NCBI GenBank assembly: GCA_012317185.1
Contig: CP048838.1
Coordinates: 1,302,001 to 1,366,000, forward strand
Source of the DNA: [Clostridium] innocuum
GTDB taxonomy: Bacteria > Bacillota_I > Bacilli_A > Erysipelotrichales > Erysipelotrichaceae
Length of the DNA stretch: 64,000 nucleotides
Direction: 5' to 3'
In this document: positions 18,076 to 25,673 of the stretch, in pieces
How the letters are laid out: each line of letters opens with the position of its first letter
How positions within the stretch are numbered: position 1 is the first letter of the stretch
Notes under the pieces: model-generated
What the model saw: the letters and a program-made list of their open reading frames with translations, nothing else
Told to the model about the DNA's origin: nothing
Databases searched by the model: none
Position numbers and translations under genes: made by a program

Positions 18076-18945
18076 ATGATGACGTTTCATTTCAAAAACA
18101 AGGAAGAATTCTATGAGCGGATCGCAGATGGATCCCTGCAGAAGAGCATGATGGAATATCTCGATAGATGGGCAGACATGGAGCTTCCGATCGAAGAGAA
18201 TACCCTGCTCTATAACTTCGAAGCAGAATTTGAATGTGTATTAGAAAATGGAAGGCGTTGTATCACGGATGAGGAAGTAGCACATCGACATGGGGAGATA
18301 GGTAAGCTGCTGCATGACACGATTGTCCTGGCATGGAAGGATTTTCAAAAAAAGGAGATCGAAGAAAGCTTGGAATCGTCCTTCGAAGCTGACTTTATCA
18401 GACAGGAAGCTACAACCTTTACGCTGAGCCATGTCGGAGAAGAGGATGAAACGCTGGAATATGTCTTCCTGAAGCATCGGCTCTTCATCTTCAATGATGA
18501 CTTCTGTACGGTATTCAGCCTTCCCCAGAGTATGAGGAGCAAGGATGACTGGACAAATATGACGGAAGCTGAATTTGCCGGATATCTGACAGATAGTCCG
18601 ATCAAAAGTATGATCTGGAGCGGCGATGCTGCACATGATGACATCATAGAGCATTACCGGCAGCAATACCGAAAGGTAGATGAAGAGGGACCGATCTCCC
18701 TGATAGAATATGAACGATATCTACAGTATGCGCAAGAGTCTTCATATCATGAGGAATTCCTTCTGAGGATCGAGCTGGATGAAGACCTACCCTATCGTCA
18801 TGATCAGAATGAGCGATGGCTACGGACAGAATGCGGGATGCGCCCGGATCCCCATATCGCAAGATATCTGGAAGGTCTGCATATAGGTTATAAAAAATTA
18901 TGTCATGCTGAGCCAGATCCAGATGAGGAGGCATCCCATGACTGA
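18076..18945 (+). CDS. hypothetical acidic protein behind leader copy A
   Basis: 289 residues, not recognised. It is soluble and strongly acidic (for example 'LLYNFEAEFECVLENG', 'HVGEEDETLEYVFLKH', 'PDPDEEASHD') with many aromatic residues and no membrane helix. Highly acidic proteins of conjugative elements are sometimes DNA mimics with antirestriction activity, but no ArdA/ArdB motif is visible. Translation starts at ATG 18076 after AAGGAGGACATAAAGT. It is one of six genes preceded by the long leader, and it overlaps the next small gene. Confidence 0.6.
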   Translation: MMTFHFKNKEEFYERIADGSLQKSMMEYLDRWADMELPIEENTLLYNFEAEFECVLENGRRCITDEEVAHRHGEIGKLLHDTIVLAWKDFQKKEIEESLESSFEADFIRQEATTFTLSHVGEEDETLEYVFLKHRLFIFNDDFCTVFSLPQSMRSKDDWTNMTEAEFAGYLTDSPIKSMIWSGDAAHDDIIEHYRQQYRKVDEEGPISLIEYERYLQYAQESSYHEEFLLRIELDEDLPYRHDQNERWLRTECGMRPDPHIARYLEGLHIGYKKLCHAEPDPDEEASHD

Positions 18946-19171
18946 GGCTGGTAGGAGGAGCTTCCCGAAAAGAATGCATATGCGGATCTATCTGTACCGC
19001 GGATGTGACGGGTTGAGGCAACATATCCAAATGATGAAATGGATCCATCATTTGGGTGTAGAAGAAGCCTATCATATCGTACGGGATCTGTTCGATGACG
19101 CATGGGAAACATCGATCGAGGAATGCTTACGACGAGCAGGATCTGATAAAGAAGAAAACAGGAAATCGTAG
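18938..19171 (+). CDS. small hypothetical protein
   Basis: 77 residues, basic at its start ('GRRSFPKRMHMRIYLYRG') and helical afterwards ('WIHHLGVEEAYHIVRDLFDDA'). Not recognised. GAGGAGG seven bases upstream and the overlap with the preceding stop codon (ATGACTGA) support real translation. It stands just before ssb. Confidence 0.55.
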   Translation: MTEAGRRSFPKRMHMRIYLYRGCDGLRQHIQMMKWIHHLGVEEAYHIVRDLFDDAWETSIEECLRRAGSDKEENRKS

Positions 19172-19188
19172 GAAGGAGAGAAGATATC

Positions 19189-19650
19189 ATGATCAACAGA
19201 GTAGTATTAGTCGGACGATTGACGAAGGACCCCGTATTGCGGAAGACAGCGAATGGCGCATCGGTCGTGTCTTTTACTGTAGCATGCAACCGGCTTTTCA
19301 AACAGGAGGGACAGCCAGAAGCGGATTTTATCAACACCGTCGTCTGGAACAAGACCGCAAACAGTGTCGCAAAGTATACGCACAAGGGCTCTCTGGTAGG
19401 TGTAGAGGGCCGTATCCAAACGCGAAACTATGATGACAAAGACGGCAAATGCGTATATGTAACAGAGGTGGTCGCAGATAATGTGTGCTTCCTGGATAGT
19501 AGGAATGCGGGAGGTACGAACAGTGCCTATGTCCCGGAACAGGAGATACCACAAAGCAGCGAACAGACGAGCAACACATATCAGAGCTTCTCCGGCGACT
19601 TCACAAGCAACGACACTCTGGATATCGCAGATGATGATCTACCGTTCTGA
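19189..19650 (+). CDS. ssb: single-stranded DNA-binding protein
   Basis: 153 residues. OB-fold of SSB: 'MINRVVLVGRLTKDPVLRKT' at the start, 'FINTVVWNKTANSVAKYTHK' near 45-64, 'GSLVGVEGRIQTRNY' near 65-79. It ends with a disordered linker and the acidic tip DDDLPF used to bind partner proteins. It coats the transferred single strand and supports plasmid-like replication. GGAGAGAAGATATC precedes the ATG. Confidence 0.95.
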   Translation: MINRVVLVGRLTKDPVLRKTANGASVVSFTVACNRLFKQEGQPEADFINTVVWNKTANSVAKYTHKGSLVGVEGRIQTRNYDDKDGKCVYVTEVVADNVCFLDSRNAGGTNSAYVPEQEIPQSSEQTSNTYQSFSGDFTSNDTLDIADDDLPF

Positions 19651-19670
19651 CACAAAAAGTAGCGATACGG

Positions 19671-19808
19671 ATGATAACACAAAAAGAGAGCGTTGTGGAA
19701 GTGTGGAAGCTAGTCGATATGACGAAGAACCCTTACATCTCCAATATAGGGACCTTTTACAAACTGAGAAAGAAATATCGTAAGGAGACAGAGGAATGGA
19801 AGACATAA
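19671..19808 (+). CDS. very small protein with a helix-turn-helix-like end
   Basis: 45 codons beginning MITQKESVVEVWKLVDM. The end 'NIGTFYKLRKKYRKE' resembles the DNA-recognition end of serine resolvases and the protein at 43,086 ('NIGRSTFYKLKKLYHKE'). No good ribosome-binding site is present. It overlaps the next small gene by 13 bases. It may be a remnant rather than a working gene. Confidence 0.35.
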   Translation: MITQKESVVEVWKLVDMTKNPYISNIGTFYKLRKKYRKETEEWKT

Positions 19809-19912
19809 GAAAAATGATCCTATTCCTGATCATAAATATCTCAGCATTCCTTTGTTTCCTGTTGGGAAAAGAGAATAGAAGAAAGAGAGAGAATGAACAT
19901 GAGGAAGAATAA
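19796..19912 (+). CDS. small membrane protein
   Basis: 38 residues: a short charged start, one hydrophobic helix ('MILFLIINISAFLCFLLG') and a charged tail of Arg and Glu. AAGGAG stands eight bases before ATG 19796, a good site. Single-span micropeptide of unknown role, embedded in a run of overlapping small genes. Confidence 0.5.
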   Translation: MEDIRKMILFLIINISAFLCFLLGKENRRKRENEHEEE

Positions 19913-20132
19913 ATACCTAAAAGCAAAATTGACTGCAGATACAGAAGAAGATTGTCTATACAATACATTCTGGATCTATCTTGCCGGTATATCAGAACTG
20001 TTACTGATCGTTATGTTGCAGGGAGAACTGAATTATATCAGTATCCCCTGTCTCATTGCAGCCGGCATCGTATTAGGTGTTTGTGCATATCGAGTCGGAC
20101 AGAATTCCAAAGAAAAGACAAATAAAACATGA
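19893..20132 (+). CDS. small two-helix membrane protein
   Basis: 79 residues with two predicted membrane segments ('FWIYLAGISELLLIVML' and 'ISIPCLIAAGIVLGVCAY') and charged ends. Not recognised; part of the small-gene run after ssb. It overlaps the preceding gene by 20 bases; ATG 19893 or 19899 could be used. Confidence 0.6.
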   Translation: MNMRKNKYLKAKLTADTEEDCLYNTFWIYLAGISELLLIVMLQGELNYISIPCLIAAGIVLGVCAYRVGQNSKEKTNKT

Positions 20133-20145
20133 GGAGGACGAAATC

Positions 20146-20403
20146 ATGGAAACTTTAGAAGATTACTTACCACAGATACAGTTGCTTACTTTACAGAATT
20201 ACAACAATACCATCATCGCTTATCAGGCATATGTGCGTTTTGGAAAGAAAGCGATTGCGGACTACTGCAGAGAGAAGATCAGAAAGGAAGTCAGGGTCAC
20301 AGTAAAGGATGATGATTACATCAATGAAGATGGGTCGATCAGTCAAAATCGCTCGAAGCCTTTCGGATCGAGAACGGTGATCCTGGAGGTCATCAGCGAA
20401 TGA
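20146..20403 (+). CDS. hypothetical protein
   Basis: 85 residues, soluble, starting METLEDYLPQIQLLTLQNYN. Not recognised. The last part 'SRTVILEVISE' resembles the end of the tiny protein at 21,380 ('HTVILEIIE'), which suggests a local duplication. GGAGGACGAAATC precedes the ATG, and the stop overlaps the next start (ATGA). Confidence 0.6.
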   Translation: METLEDYLPQIQLLTLQNYNNTIIAYQAYVRFGKKAIADYCREKIRKEVRVTVKDDDYINEDGSISQNRSKPFGSRTVILEVISE

Positions 20404-21383
20404 CGTACGTGGTCGTCACGATCATGTACTTCCTCCTCATCGGATTCCTCCTGTGGAAGAATGAGGCGGGGACCTATATCCGGCATATGACGCCGCATCA
20501 TCTGTTCTGTATCCTGAAGACCTCCCTTTCCATACTGGCCGAAGTGGTATTGACGATGTCCCAGACATTCGCATGCGTCTATACACTTTGCGGCTTGCTC
20601 GGAACGCTCCCTGATGAGAAGGAGATCCTGTTGTTGTGCCGGACGGTCCTGTTGTTCATCGTGCCGGTACGCTACTTGATTCAGAAAGGGGTGGGCTTCC
20701 CGTTCCTCCTCTTCTATATGAATGTGACCATCTTTTTCGACTACCTCTATCAGGGCGCGGATATCCTGCGTTCCCTGCTGTATCTGGTGTTTCTCATACT
20801 ACATGCACTCTTTTGCGTCTGCGATGAGGGAAGGATGCGGACATACCGCAAAACAGTCGCGATCCTAACAGAGGAAGATATCGATATCATCGCCATCCAT
20901 GAAGTCGGACATGCCATCATGTCGATGAACGATGGCGTGATACCGATGGAGATCGTCCTCCTGCAGGGGAAGGATGGTCCGGTGGGAGGATATTGCCGCT
21001 ATGAGAATCAAGAGCTGCCTCTGCGCGTGATACTGTGCAGGTTACTCGCCGGAGATATCGCAGCGAGAAGATATGGGATGCTTGCACAGAAGATGGTCTA
21101 TTCCGAGCTATCCTCAGTTGATGACCATAACCGGTGTTTCGAACTCCTGCAGCAGGTGCCGCGACAGGAGCGCTATACGCTGTATGAAGACTGCCGTAAG
21201 CACTGTACACAGGTCCTGTATGGGCACTGGGATCTGGTAGCCCTGATCGCACAGAGACTGCTTGAGGAGAAGAAACTTGAACGACAGGAGCTGGAACTGC
21301 TCTGGCAGACATATGGGAAGGAAGACGGGATGAACCATGAAGACGATAGAAGACGATTGGAAAGGAGGTTAGGGTCACAATGA
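20400..21383 (+). CDS. membrane metalloprotease, M41 (FtsH-like) protease domain without AAA module
   Basis: 327 residues. The first 145 or so contain about four hydrophobic helices. A zinc protease domain follows, with the HExxH motif in 'IIAIHEVGHAIMSM' near residues 163-176. 'RLLAGDIAARRYG' and 'ELSSVDDHNRCFELL' then match the FtsH pattern after the zinc site ('GGRAAE' and the aspartate in 'S-N-D'). FtsH has an AAA ATPase before its protease part; here there is none, only membrane helices. It may cut a membrane or partner protein without ATP-driven unfolding. Overlapping ATGA junctions link it to the genes on either side. The protease assignment is good; target unknown. Confidence 0.7.
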   Translation: MTYVVVTIMYFLLIGFLLWKNEAGTYIRHMTPHHLFCILKTSLSILAEVVLTMSQTFACVYTLCGLLGTLPDEKEILLLCRTVLLFIVPVRYLIQKGVGFPFLLFYMNVTIFFDYLYQGADILRSLLYLVFLILHALFCVCDEGRMRTYRKTVAILTEEDIDIIAIHEVGHAIMSMNDGVIPMEIVLLQGKDGPVGGYCRYENQELPLRVILCRLLAGDIAARRYGMLAQKMVYSELSSVDDHNRCFELLQQVPRQERYTLYEDCRKHCTQVLYGHWDLVALIAQRLLEEKKLERQELELLWQTYGKEDGMNHEDDRRRLERRLGSQ

Positions 21384-21478
21384 AACGTGATGATCTGTTG
21401 AGTGTGGAAGAAATGTGTAGCCGGCACTATAAGAACTCTGACGCTCCACACACTGTGATCTTGGAAATCATCGAATGA
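21380..21478 (+). CDS. tiny protein, translationally coupled
   Basis: 32 residues starting MKRDDLLSVEEMCSRHY. Its ATG overlaps the protease stop (ATGA), AAAGGAGG lies 11 bases upstream, and its own stop overlaps the next start in the same way. The end 'HTVILEIIE' echoes the protein at 20,146. Confidence 0.45.
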   Translation: MKRDDLLSVEEMCSRHYKNSDAPHTVILEIIE

Positions 21479-21612
21479 AGAAAAAGAAATATCTAGTACT
21501 GAGAAACAAGGAGAACGGGAATATCGTAACCGTCGACAAGACTTGGTTCTATGGTCTGCCTAGGCATATCCAAGCGCTGTATCATGCAAAATGGCAGATC
21601 GTGATAAAGTAA
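21475..21612 (+). CDS. small basic protein
   Basis: 45 residues, starting MKKKKYLVLRNKENG, basic and aromatic. Coupled to the preceding tiny gene by ATGA overlap. Not recognised. A palindrome copy follows seven bases after the stop. Confidence 0.45.
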   Translation: MKKKKYLVLRNKENGNIVTVDKTWFYGLPRHIQALYHAKWQIVIK

Positions 21613-21618
21613 GACATC

Positions 21619-21637
21619 ACCTGGCAAGTTGCCAGGT
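21619..21637. repeat. interspersed palindrome copy
   Basis: ACCTGGCAAGTTGCCAGGT: perfect dyad with a single central G, seven bases after a stop codon and 43 before the next start. Confidence 0.85.
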
Positions 21638-21679
21638 AATCGATCCAAACTGTAAGGAAGAACGGAAGGTGTAAAAAAA

Positions 21680-22096
21680 ATGGAGGCATTCAAAAGAAGG
21701 ATGAGGCCGGTCCTCGCTCATTTCTATTTTCTGGCAGCATGCATAGCTCTAGCAGTATGCGCAGCCTTAGTATTATGCGTCATAGTATCCATCGTACCTT
21801 GCTCCCTCTTCATCTTTCTCAAAATCGTCATGTATGCTATGGAAGGAGCTGGTAAGCTGCGGCTCCTAAACATCGTTTGCTTACTTTGCCAAGCTATCGC
21901 TTTCATGCTTCTATCAAAACTTATGATAGAGTATCTGGATACTCACAAGTACCCCAAAAGCGGGAGCAGTCATAACGATATAGAAATGATAGAAGAAAAG
22001 GGAGCAGAAGGAATCTCGCCTACCAGGGATCTCAAAAACGTTATACAGCCCTCGCCGATATCCTATGCGGCTTCGTATTTATTCCGATCGGTATAG
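21680..22096 (+). CDS. membrane protein, probably truncated by frameshift
   Basis: 138 residues as read, with two or three hydrophobic helices ('FLAACIALAVCAALVLCVIV', 'IVCLLCQAIAFMLLSKLMI'). From about 22,015 another frame reads on as membrane protein ('ALADILCGFVFIPIGIVTG') to 22,338 but has no start codon of its own. A single base change near 22,000-22,020 would join them into one protein of about 220 residues. Function unknown. The ribosome-binding site (GGAAGGTG) is weak. Confidence 0.5.
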   Translation: MEAFKRRMRPVLAHFYFLAACIALAVCAALVLCVIVSIVPCSLFIFLKIVMYAMEGAGKLRLLNIVCLLCQAIAFMLLSKLMIEYLDTHKYPKSGSSHNDIEMIEEKGAEGISPTRDLKNVIQPSPISYAASYLFRSV

Positions 22097-22338
22097 TCAC
22101 AGGACTTCTGATAGGAATCATCGTTGCTTTTTATGATGTAATGTGGCTTTATGATAAAAAAGTGGATGTCCCTTTTATCGAAATGGCTGAATATCTTATT
22201 CTTGTGGGTTCCATGATGGTCTTGTTTAGAGTGTATATGAACATCATAGTAAATATTTCTGTACTGATCTTCTTGGCATTTTTCTGGATGCTTGATCGAT
22301 TCGAAACGATCTTATCGAGACAAGAGGTGAAAGGATAG
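22015..22338 (+). pseudogene. second half of a membrane protein in a shifted frame
   Basis: Frame with helices 'VFIPIGIVTGLLIGIIVAFY' and 'YLILVGSMMVLFRVYMNIIV' that lacks an upstream start and seems to continue the preceding gene. An internal ATG at 22141 has no ribosome-binding site. Confidence 0.45.
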
Positions 22339-22480
22339 TGGTATCATCTTTTGAAGACCTGCGCGAACGTGTATTGAAAAGCATAGGATCAAAGATCCTT
22401 CCCTATCCGGCGTCATTCAGCTTGCACATGCTTTAGAAATCGATATGAACAGCTTTTGTTCATCAAGTTGGAAACCTTAC
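22339..22480 (+). pseudogene. decayed helix-turn-helix gene
   Basis: The first frame reads 'SSFEDLRERVLKSIG' from GTG 22339; a shifted frame continues 'DPSLSGVIQLAHALEIDMNSF', the second half of a Cro/C1 helix-turn-helix. Joined they make a plausible HTH_3 domain, so this looks like a regulator broken by a frameshift. Confidence 0.45.
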
Positions 22481-22525
22481 AGGAAAACAGCAAATGACCA
22501 GTCGATGGTCTTTGGGAGGAAACAT

Positions 22526-22804
22526 ATGAAACACAAGTATAAAGAGCAATGTTGTCGTTGTAAGAAATGGATATATGACTATGATACGATTACCGGGAAG
22601 CTCCTTTGTAGACAGTGCTTACAGGAAACCGGAGGCAAGCTGGAATTAGAGGAACCGCTCCAACTGACGATCGACGCATTTTTATATCCGGATGCGGAAG
22701 GCAGTGATAATCTTTTGGATGCCGGAATAGATGTGCGTAGAGAACACTTTATATCGAAAAACTACAAAAGAGTAGAAGTATCTTCACGGGAGGAGGCAGC
22801 ATAA
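22526..22804 (+). CDS. small zinc-ribbon-like protein
   Basis: 92 residues. 'CCRCKKWIYDYDTITGKLLCRQC' near residues 9-31 gives a CxxC..CxxC zinc ribbon. The remaining part is acidic with no known motif. GGGAGG stands seven bases before ATG 22526, and the stop overlaps the next start. It could be a nucleic-acid-binding accessory protein. Confidence 0.6.
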   Translation: MKHKYKEQCCRCKKWIYDYDTITGKLLCRQCLQETGGKLELEEPLQLTIDAFLYPDAEGSDNLLDAGIDVRREHFISKNYKRVEVSSREEAA

Positions 22805-22962
22805 TGCTGATGTTTTTTGTAGGGATGATCGTTTCCCTCTTCATCATATTGTCCTATGCTCTTTGCAGAGCGAGTGATGAAGCTGACAGCATGTTCGGGT
22901 ACAAAACCATGAGCGAAGATCGTGAGATAACACATGAAGGATACGATAAGGATTTAACATAA
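22804..22962 (+). CDS. small single-span membrane protein
   Basis: 52 residues: one hydrophobic helix at the start ('MLMFFVGMIVSLFIILSYAL') and an acidic tail. The ATG overlaps the preceding stop (ATAATG), with GGAGG ten bases upstream. Unknown function. Confidence 0.5.
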   Translation: MLMFFVGMIVSLFIILSYALCRASDEADSMFGYKTMSEDREITHEGYDKDLT

Positions 22963-22979
22963 CAAAGGATATTGTATCT

Positions 22980-22998
22980 ACCTGGCAAATTGCCAGGT
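22980..22998. repeat. interspersed palindrome copy
   Basis: ACCTGGCAAATTGCCAGGT, perfect dyad with central A, 27 bases before the next start codon. Confidence 0.85.
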
Positions 22999-23025
22999 AG
23001 ATAGAAAAGGAGGTGTTCAAAAGCT

Positions 23026-24012
23026 ATGAATGACTTAAAAAGCAGAAAAGAATATATCAATACGAACTGTGAACGAAAGTATCCGGGAGTCAAAGACTAT
23101 TATCTACGCTGCGTCAGTGACGAGGTCGTAGACAGACTGCGAAAAGAATCTTTATATGGTGTTTGCTTTCTATCTTTATCAGATCTCAGAGAAGCATATA
23201 ATCTCACCAAGAGTGAAGGTCTAAAAGTGATGCTGTTGATCGATGATGAACCGGATATACAGCGTAAGGGCTGGCATAAGAATCTGGTCGAATATAGAAT
23301 ACAGGATCCAAAGGAAATGAAAAGCATAACAGTTCGGCTTCAGGACGAAGCTATGGATCTCTATGACGAAAAGGACGACGCACTTCAACTGCTCGGGCAT
23401 AAGTTGCTGCCGGGACTTGTCTATTCCCTTGCGCAGGCACGAAAGATCGCAACGGATCTGGTCAACATTCTCCAGCATAAGGAGATGCCGAAGAAAGTAC
23501 AGGAAGGACTATTGGAGGCGTACATACGTTCACATAAAGGCTATGCGCTGACAGAAGAGATCCAGGAAGATGGCACCCATCTTCAGGTCCTCTTATATGA
23601 TGGCCTTCCGATAGCAAGAGGAAGCGGCACTGAGCTCCTGAAAACGATAGGAATCGAAGGTGTCACAGTTTCTGATCTGAACGTATACACGAAGGAAGAT
23701 ATGGAGCCTGTCCTATCCCGCTATCACGAATATGTCCAAAAAGAACAGATCAGCGATATCCTGAACGATCGTTGGAACAAGCAATTAGCTGCTCATGACC
23801 TGGATGAAGACAGCTTGGAGGATACCTTCGATAAAGATGATCTGACGCTAGAGTTATGGGGCAAACGAGCTGCGCTGGACCCCACATTTCCTTCCCGCCC
23901 TGCTTTGGATATAGAGGACATGCGATGGATGCATGATGAAGCAGACATCCAGCTGGAACGGATATTAGTTACAGAACTAGAGAAAGAAAAGGGATTGTCT
24001 TATGGATCCTAA
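23026..24012 (+). CDS. hypothetical protein
   Basis: 328 residues, soluble, mostly helical and acidic, not recognised. The layout suggests two parts: 1-150 with 'SLSDLREAYNLTKSEGLKV', and 150-328 with a domain beginning near 'GYALTEEIQEDGTHLQVLLYDG' and a long charged end. AAAGGAGGTG precedes the ATG. It overlaps the small membrane protein gene downstream by 11 bases. Confidence 0.55.
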   Translation: MNDLKSRKEYINTNCERKYPGVKDYYLRCVSDEVVDRLRKESLYGVCFLSLSDLREAYNLTKSEGLKVMLLIDDEPDIQRKGWHKNLVEYRIQDPKEMKSITVRLQDEAMDLYDEKDDALQLLGHKLLPGLVYSLAQARKIATDLVNILQHKEMPKKVQEGLLEAYIRSHKGYALTEEIQEDGTHLQVLLYDGLPIARGSGTELLKTIGIEGVTVSDLNVYTKEDMEPVLSRYHEYVQKEQISDILNDRWNKQLAAHDLDEDSLEDTFDKDDLTLELWGKRAALDPTFPSRPALDIEDMRWMHDEADIQLERILVTELEKEKGLSYGS

Positions 24013-24292
24013 TGTTTTAGAAAAATTCATGAAAAAAGATCAGGAGCGCATCTGCGGATTTCATGGACTATCTTACACCAAGAAACTATTACGACATCTT
24101 TTATGGATAACGGTCGGTGTCATCGTCCTTGTCCTTCTCGCTATCGTTATCCTGCAGTTCCTATATGACAGTGTCCGTCTTGCTTCCCTATTCCTTCTGA
24201 TCATCATCTTTCTTGGAATCGCTTTTCTTCTATATCGCAAAGCAAGGAAAGCAAAGACTGAAAAAGACAGAAATGTTTCAGATGGCAGATAA
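24002..24292 (+). CDS. small membrane protein
   Basis: 96 residues with two hydrophobic helices ('LLWITVGVIVLVLLAIVILQ', 'LASLFLLIIIFLGIAFLLY') flanked by basic residues. Not recognised. Translation is probably coupled to the gene before it. Confidence 0.6.
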   Translation: MDPNVLEKFMKKDQERICGFHGLSYTKKLLRHLLWITVGVIVLVLLAIVILQFLYDSVRLASLFLLIIIFLGIAFLLYRKARKAKTEKDRNVSDGR

Positions 24293-24358
24293 ACAGGCTA
24301 GGCTTGTGTAATACGACTCAACGTAGTAAAATTTAGATGACATAGGGCTTCCTCTATT

Positions 24359-24378
24359 ACCTGGCAAGTTGCCATGTT
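24359..24378. repeat. interspersed palindrome copy (imperfect)
   Basis: ACCTGGCAAGTTGCCATGTT, one mismatch between arms. First of a pair before the nuclease gene. Confidence 0.75.
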
Positions 24379-24406
24379 GAAATGATGAGACACAGAAACG
24401 TGTGTT

Positions 24407-24425
24407 ACCTGGCAAATTGCCAGGT
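24407..24425. repeat. interspersed palindrome copy
   Basis: ACCTGGCAAATTGCCAGGT, perfect dyad, 29 bases after the first copy and 21 before the nuclease start codon. Confidence 0.85.
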
Positions 24426-24446
24426 AGTGAAATGAAGGAGATATTT

Positions 24447-25319
24447 ATGAAGCTATTCATCAAATTGTTATTGGCATCCTTACTTACTCTTTCAATGACA
24501 GGCTGTACACAGCCTGTCGAAAGGGATGCGCAGAACCAGTCGATAAAAGACATCTCTAAGGTCCCTGCTTATTCCGGCACTCCATATGTAGAGCTGAACA
24601 ACAATGTTCCGGCATTTTCTGATGAGGAAAAGTCTGAAACATCCTTTGAGAGGTACAGTGAACTGGATGAATTGGGACGATGTGGACCGGCGATAGCGAA
24701 CATCGGAAAAGATCTGATGCCAAGAGAAAAAAGAGGCTCTATCGGTATGATCAAGCCCTCCGGATGGCACACTGTGCGATATGATGACCTGGTGGATGGG
24801 AAATATCTTTATAACCGCTGCCATCTGATCGGATTCCAGCTGTCCGGTGAAAATGCCAATGAAAGGAATCTGATAACCGGTACACGGTACATGAATGTGG
24901 AAGGCATGTTGCCATTTGAAGATATGGTCGCCGATTACGTTCAGGACACGAACAACCATGTATTGTATCAGGTCACACCGATATTTGAAGGCAAAAACCT
25001 CGTAGCTTCCGGTGTACAGATGGAAGCACAGTCAGTGGAAGACCATGGAAAAGGAATCGAATTCAATGTCTTCGTATACAATATTCAACCAGGCATCACG
25101 ATCGACTATGCTACCGGAAATAGTCATTTGGAAAAAGCTTCAGGAAATGAAACAAATGATAAAGACTTCAAGATGGAGATACGTGGAAATAAGAAATCAA
25201 AGATCTATCACTGCCCCAATCAACAAGCATACGATGAGATGGAAGATTCCAAAAACCTGATCATATTCCATAGTGAGGAAAAAGCACAGGCAGCTGGGTA
25301 TAGGAAAGCACAGCGATAG
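24447..25319 (+). CDS. secreted lipoprotein DNA/RNA non-specific endonuclease
   Basis: 290 residues. The signal peptide ends in a lipobox, 'LTLSMTGC', so the protein should be lipid-anchored outside. The nuclease domain shows 'GRCGPAIANIGKDLMP' near 74-89, the active-site region 'YNRCHLIGFQLSGENANERN' near 119-138 (NRCH in place of DRGH) and 'NLITGTRYMN'. This is the beta-beta-alpha-metal EndA/NucA-type fold. It could degrade incoming or external DNA, or process DNA during mating. AAGGAG precedes the ATG, with two palindrome copies just upstream. Confidence 0.85.
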   Translation: MKLFIKLLLASLLTLSMTGCTQPVERDAQNQSIKDISKVPAYSGTPYVELNNNVPAFSDEEKSETSFERYSELDELGRCGPAIANIGKDLMPREKRGSIGMIKPSGWHTVRYDDLVDGKYLYNRCHLIGFQLSGENANERNLITGTRYMNVEGMLPFEDMVADYVQDTNNHVLYQVTPIFEGKNLVASGVQMEAQSVEDHGKGIEFNVFVYNIQPGITIDYATGNSHLEKASGNETNDKDFKMEIRGNKKSKIYHCPNQQAYDEMEDSKNLIIFHSEEKAQAAGYRKAQR

Positions 25320-25354
25320 ATAGAAAGAAGGAAGATGTAAAGAGTAGAAGAGAT

Positions 25355-25579
25355 GTGCAGTTGCAACAGATGCGGGAGCAGCGGCTGGTAGAAACGACCA
25401 GCAAGATCTACGCATCGACCGTGGCAGAGGTATTATCCGAGGCAGGCTTACCAAAGGAAGACATCGAGTATGTGCTTTCTCAAGTCATGAACAAAGCGGA
25501 GGATCTTTCAAAAGGCTATATCGATGTAGATACGTATGTGGAATCAGTGGAAGAAAAAACAGGAATCACTTTAAAGTGA
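25355..25579 (+). CDS. small helical protein
   Basis: About 74 residues, acidic and helical ('VAEVLSEAGLPKEDIEYVLSQV'). Not recognised. A GTG at 25355 is the most likely start; the ribosome-binding site is weak. Confidence 0.45.
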   Translation: MQLQQMREQRLVETTSKIYASTVAEVLSEAGLPKEDIEYVLSQVMNKAEDLSKGYIDVDTYVESVEEKTGITLK

Positions 25580-25613
25580 CCTGATATAAAGTAGAAAAAG
25601 CAAGCAATATCAG

Positions 25614-25636
25614 CTACCTGGCAAGTTGCCGTGTAG
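25614..25636. repeat. interspersed palindrome copy (imperfect)
   Basis: CTACCTGGCAAG / TTGCCGTGTAG with mismatched outer positions. It is followed after nine bases by the GCGG-AGAGA-CCGC hairpin and the ribosome-binding site of the ATPase gene: a short form of the long leader. Confidence 0.75.
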
Positions 25637-25673
25637 GAGTAGACAGCGGAGAGACCGCATGGAGAAAAAATAT

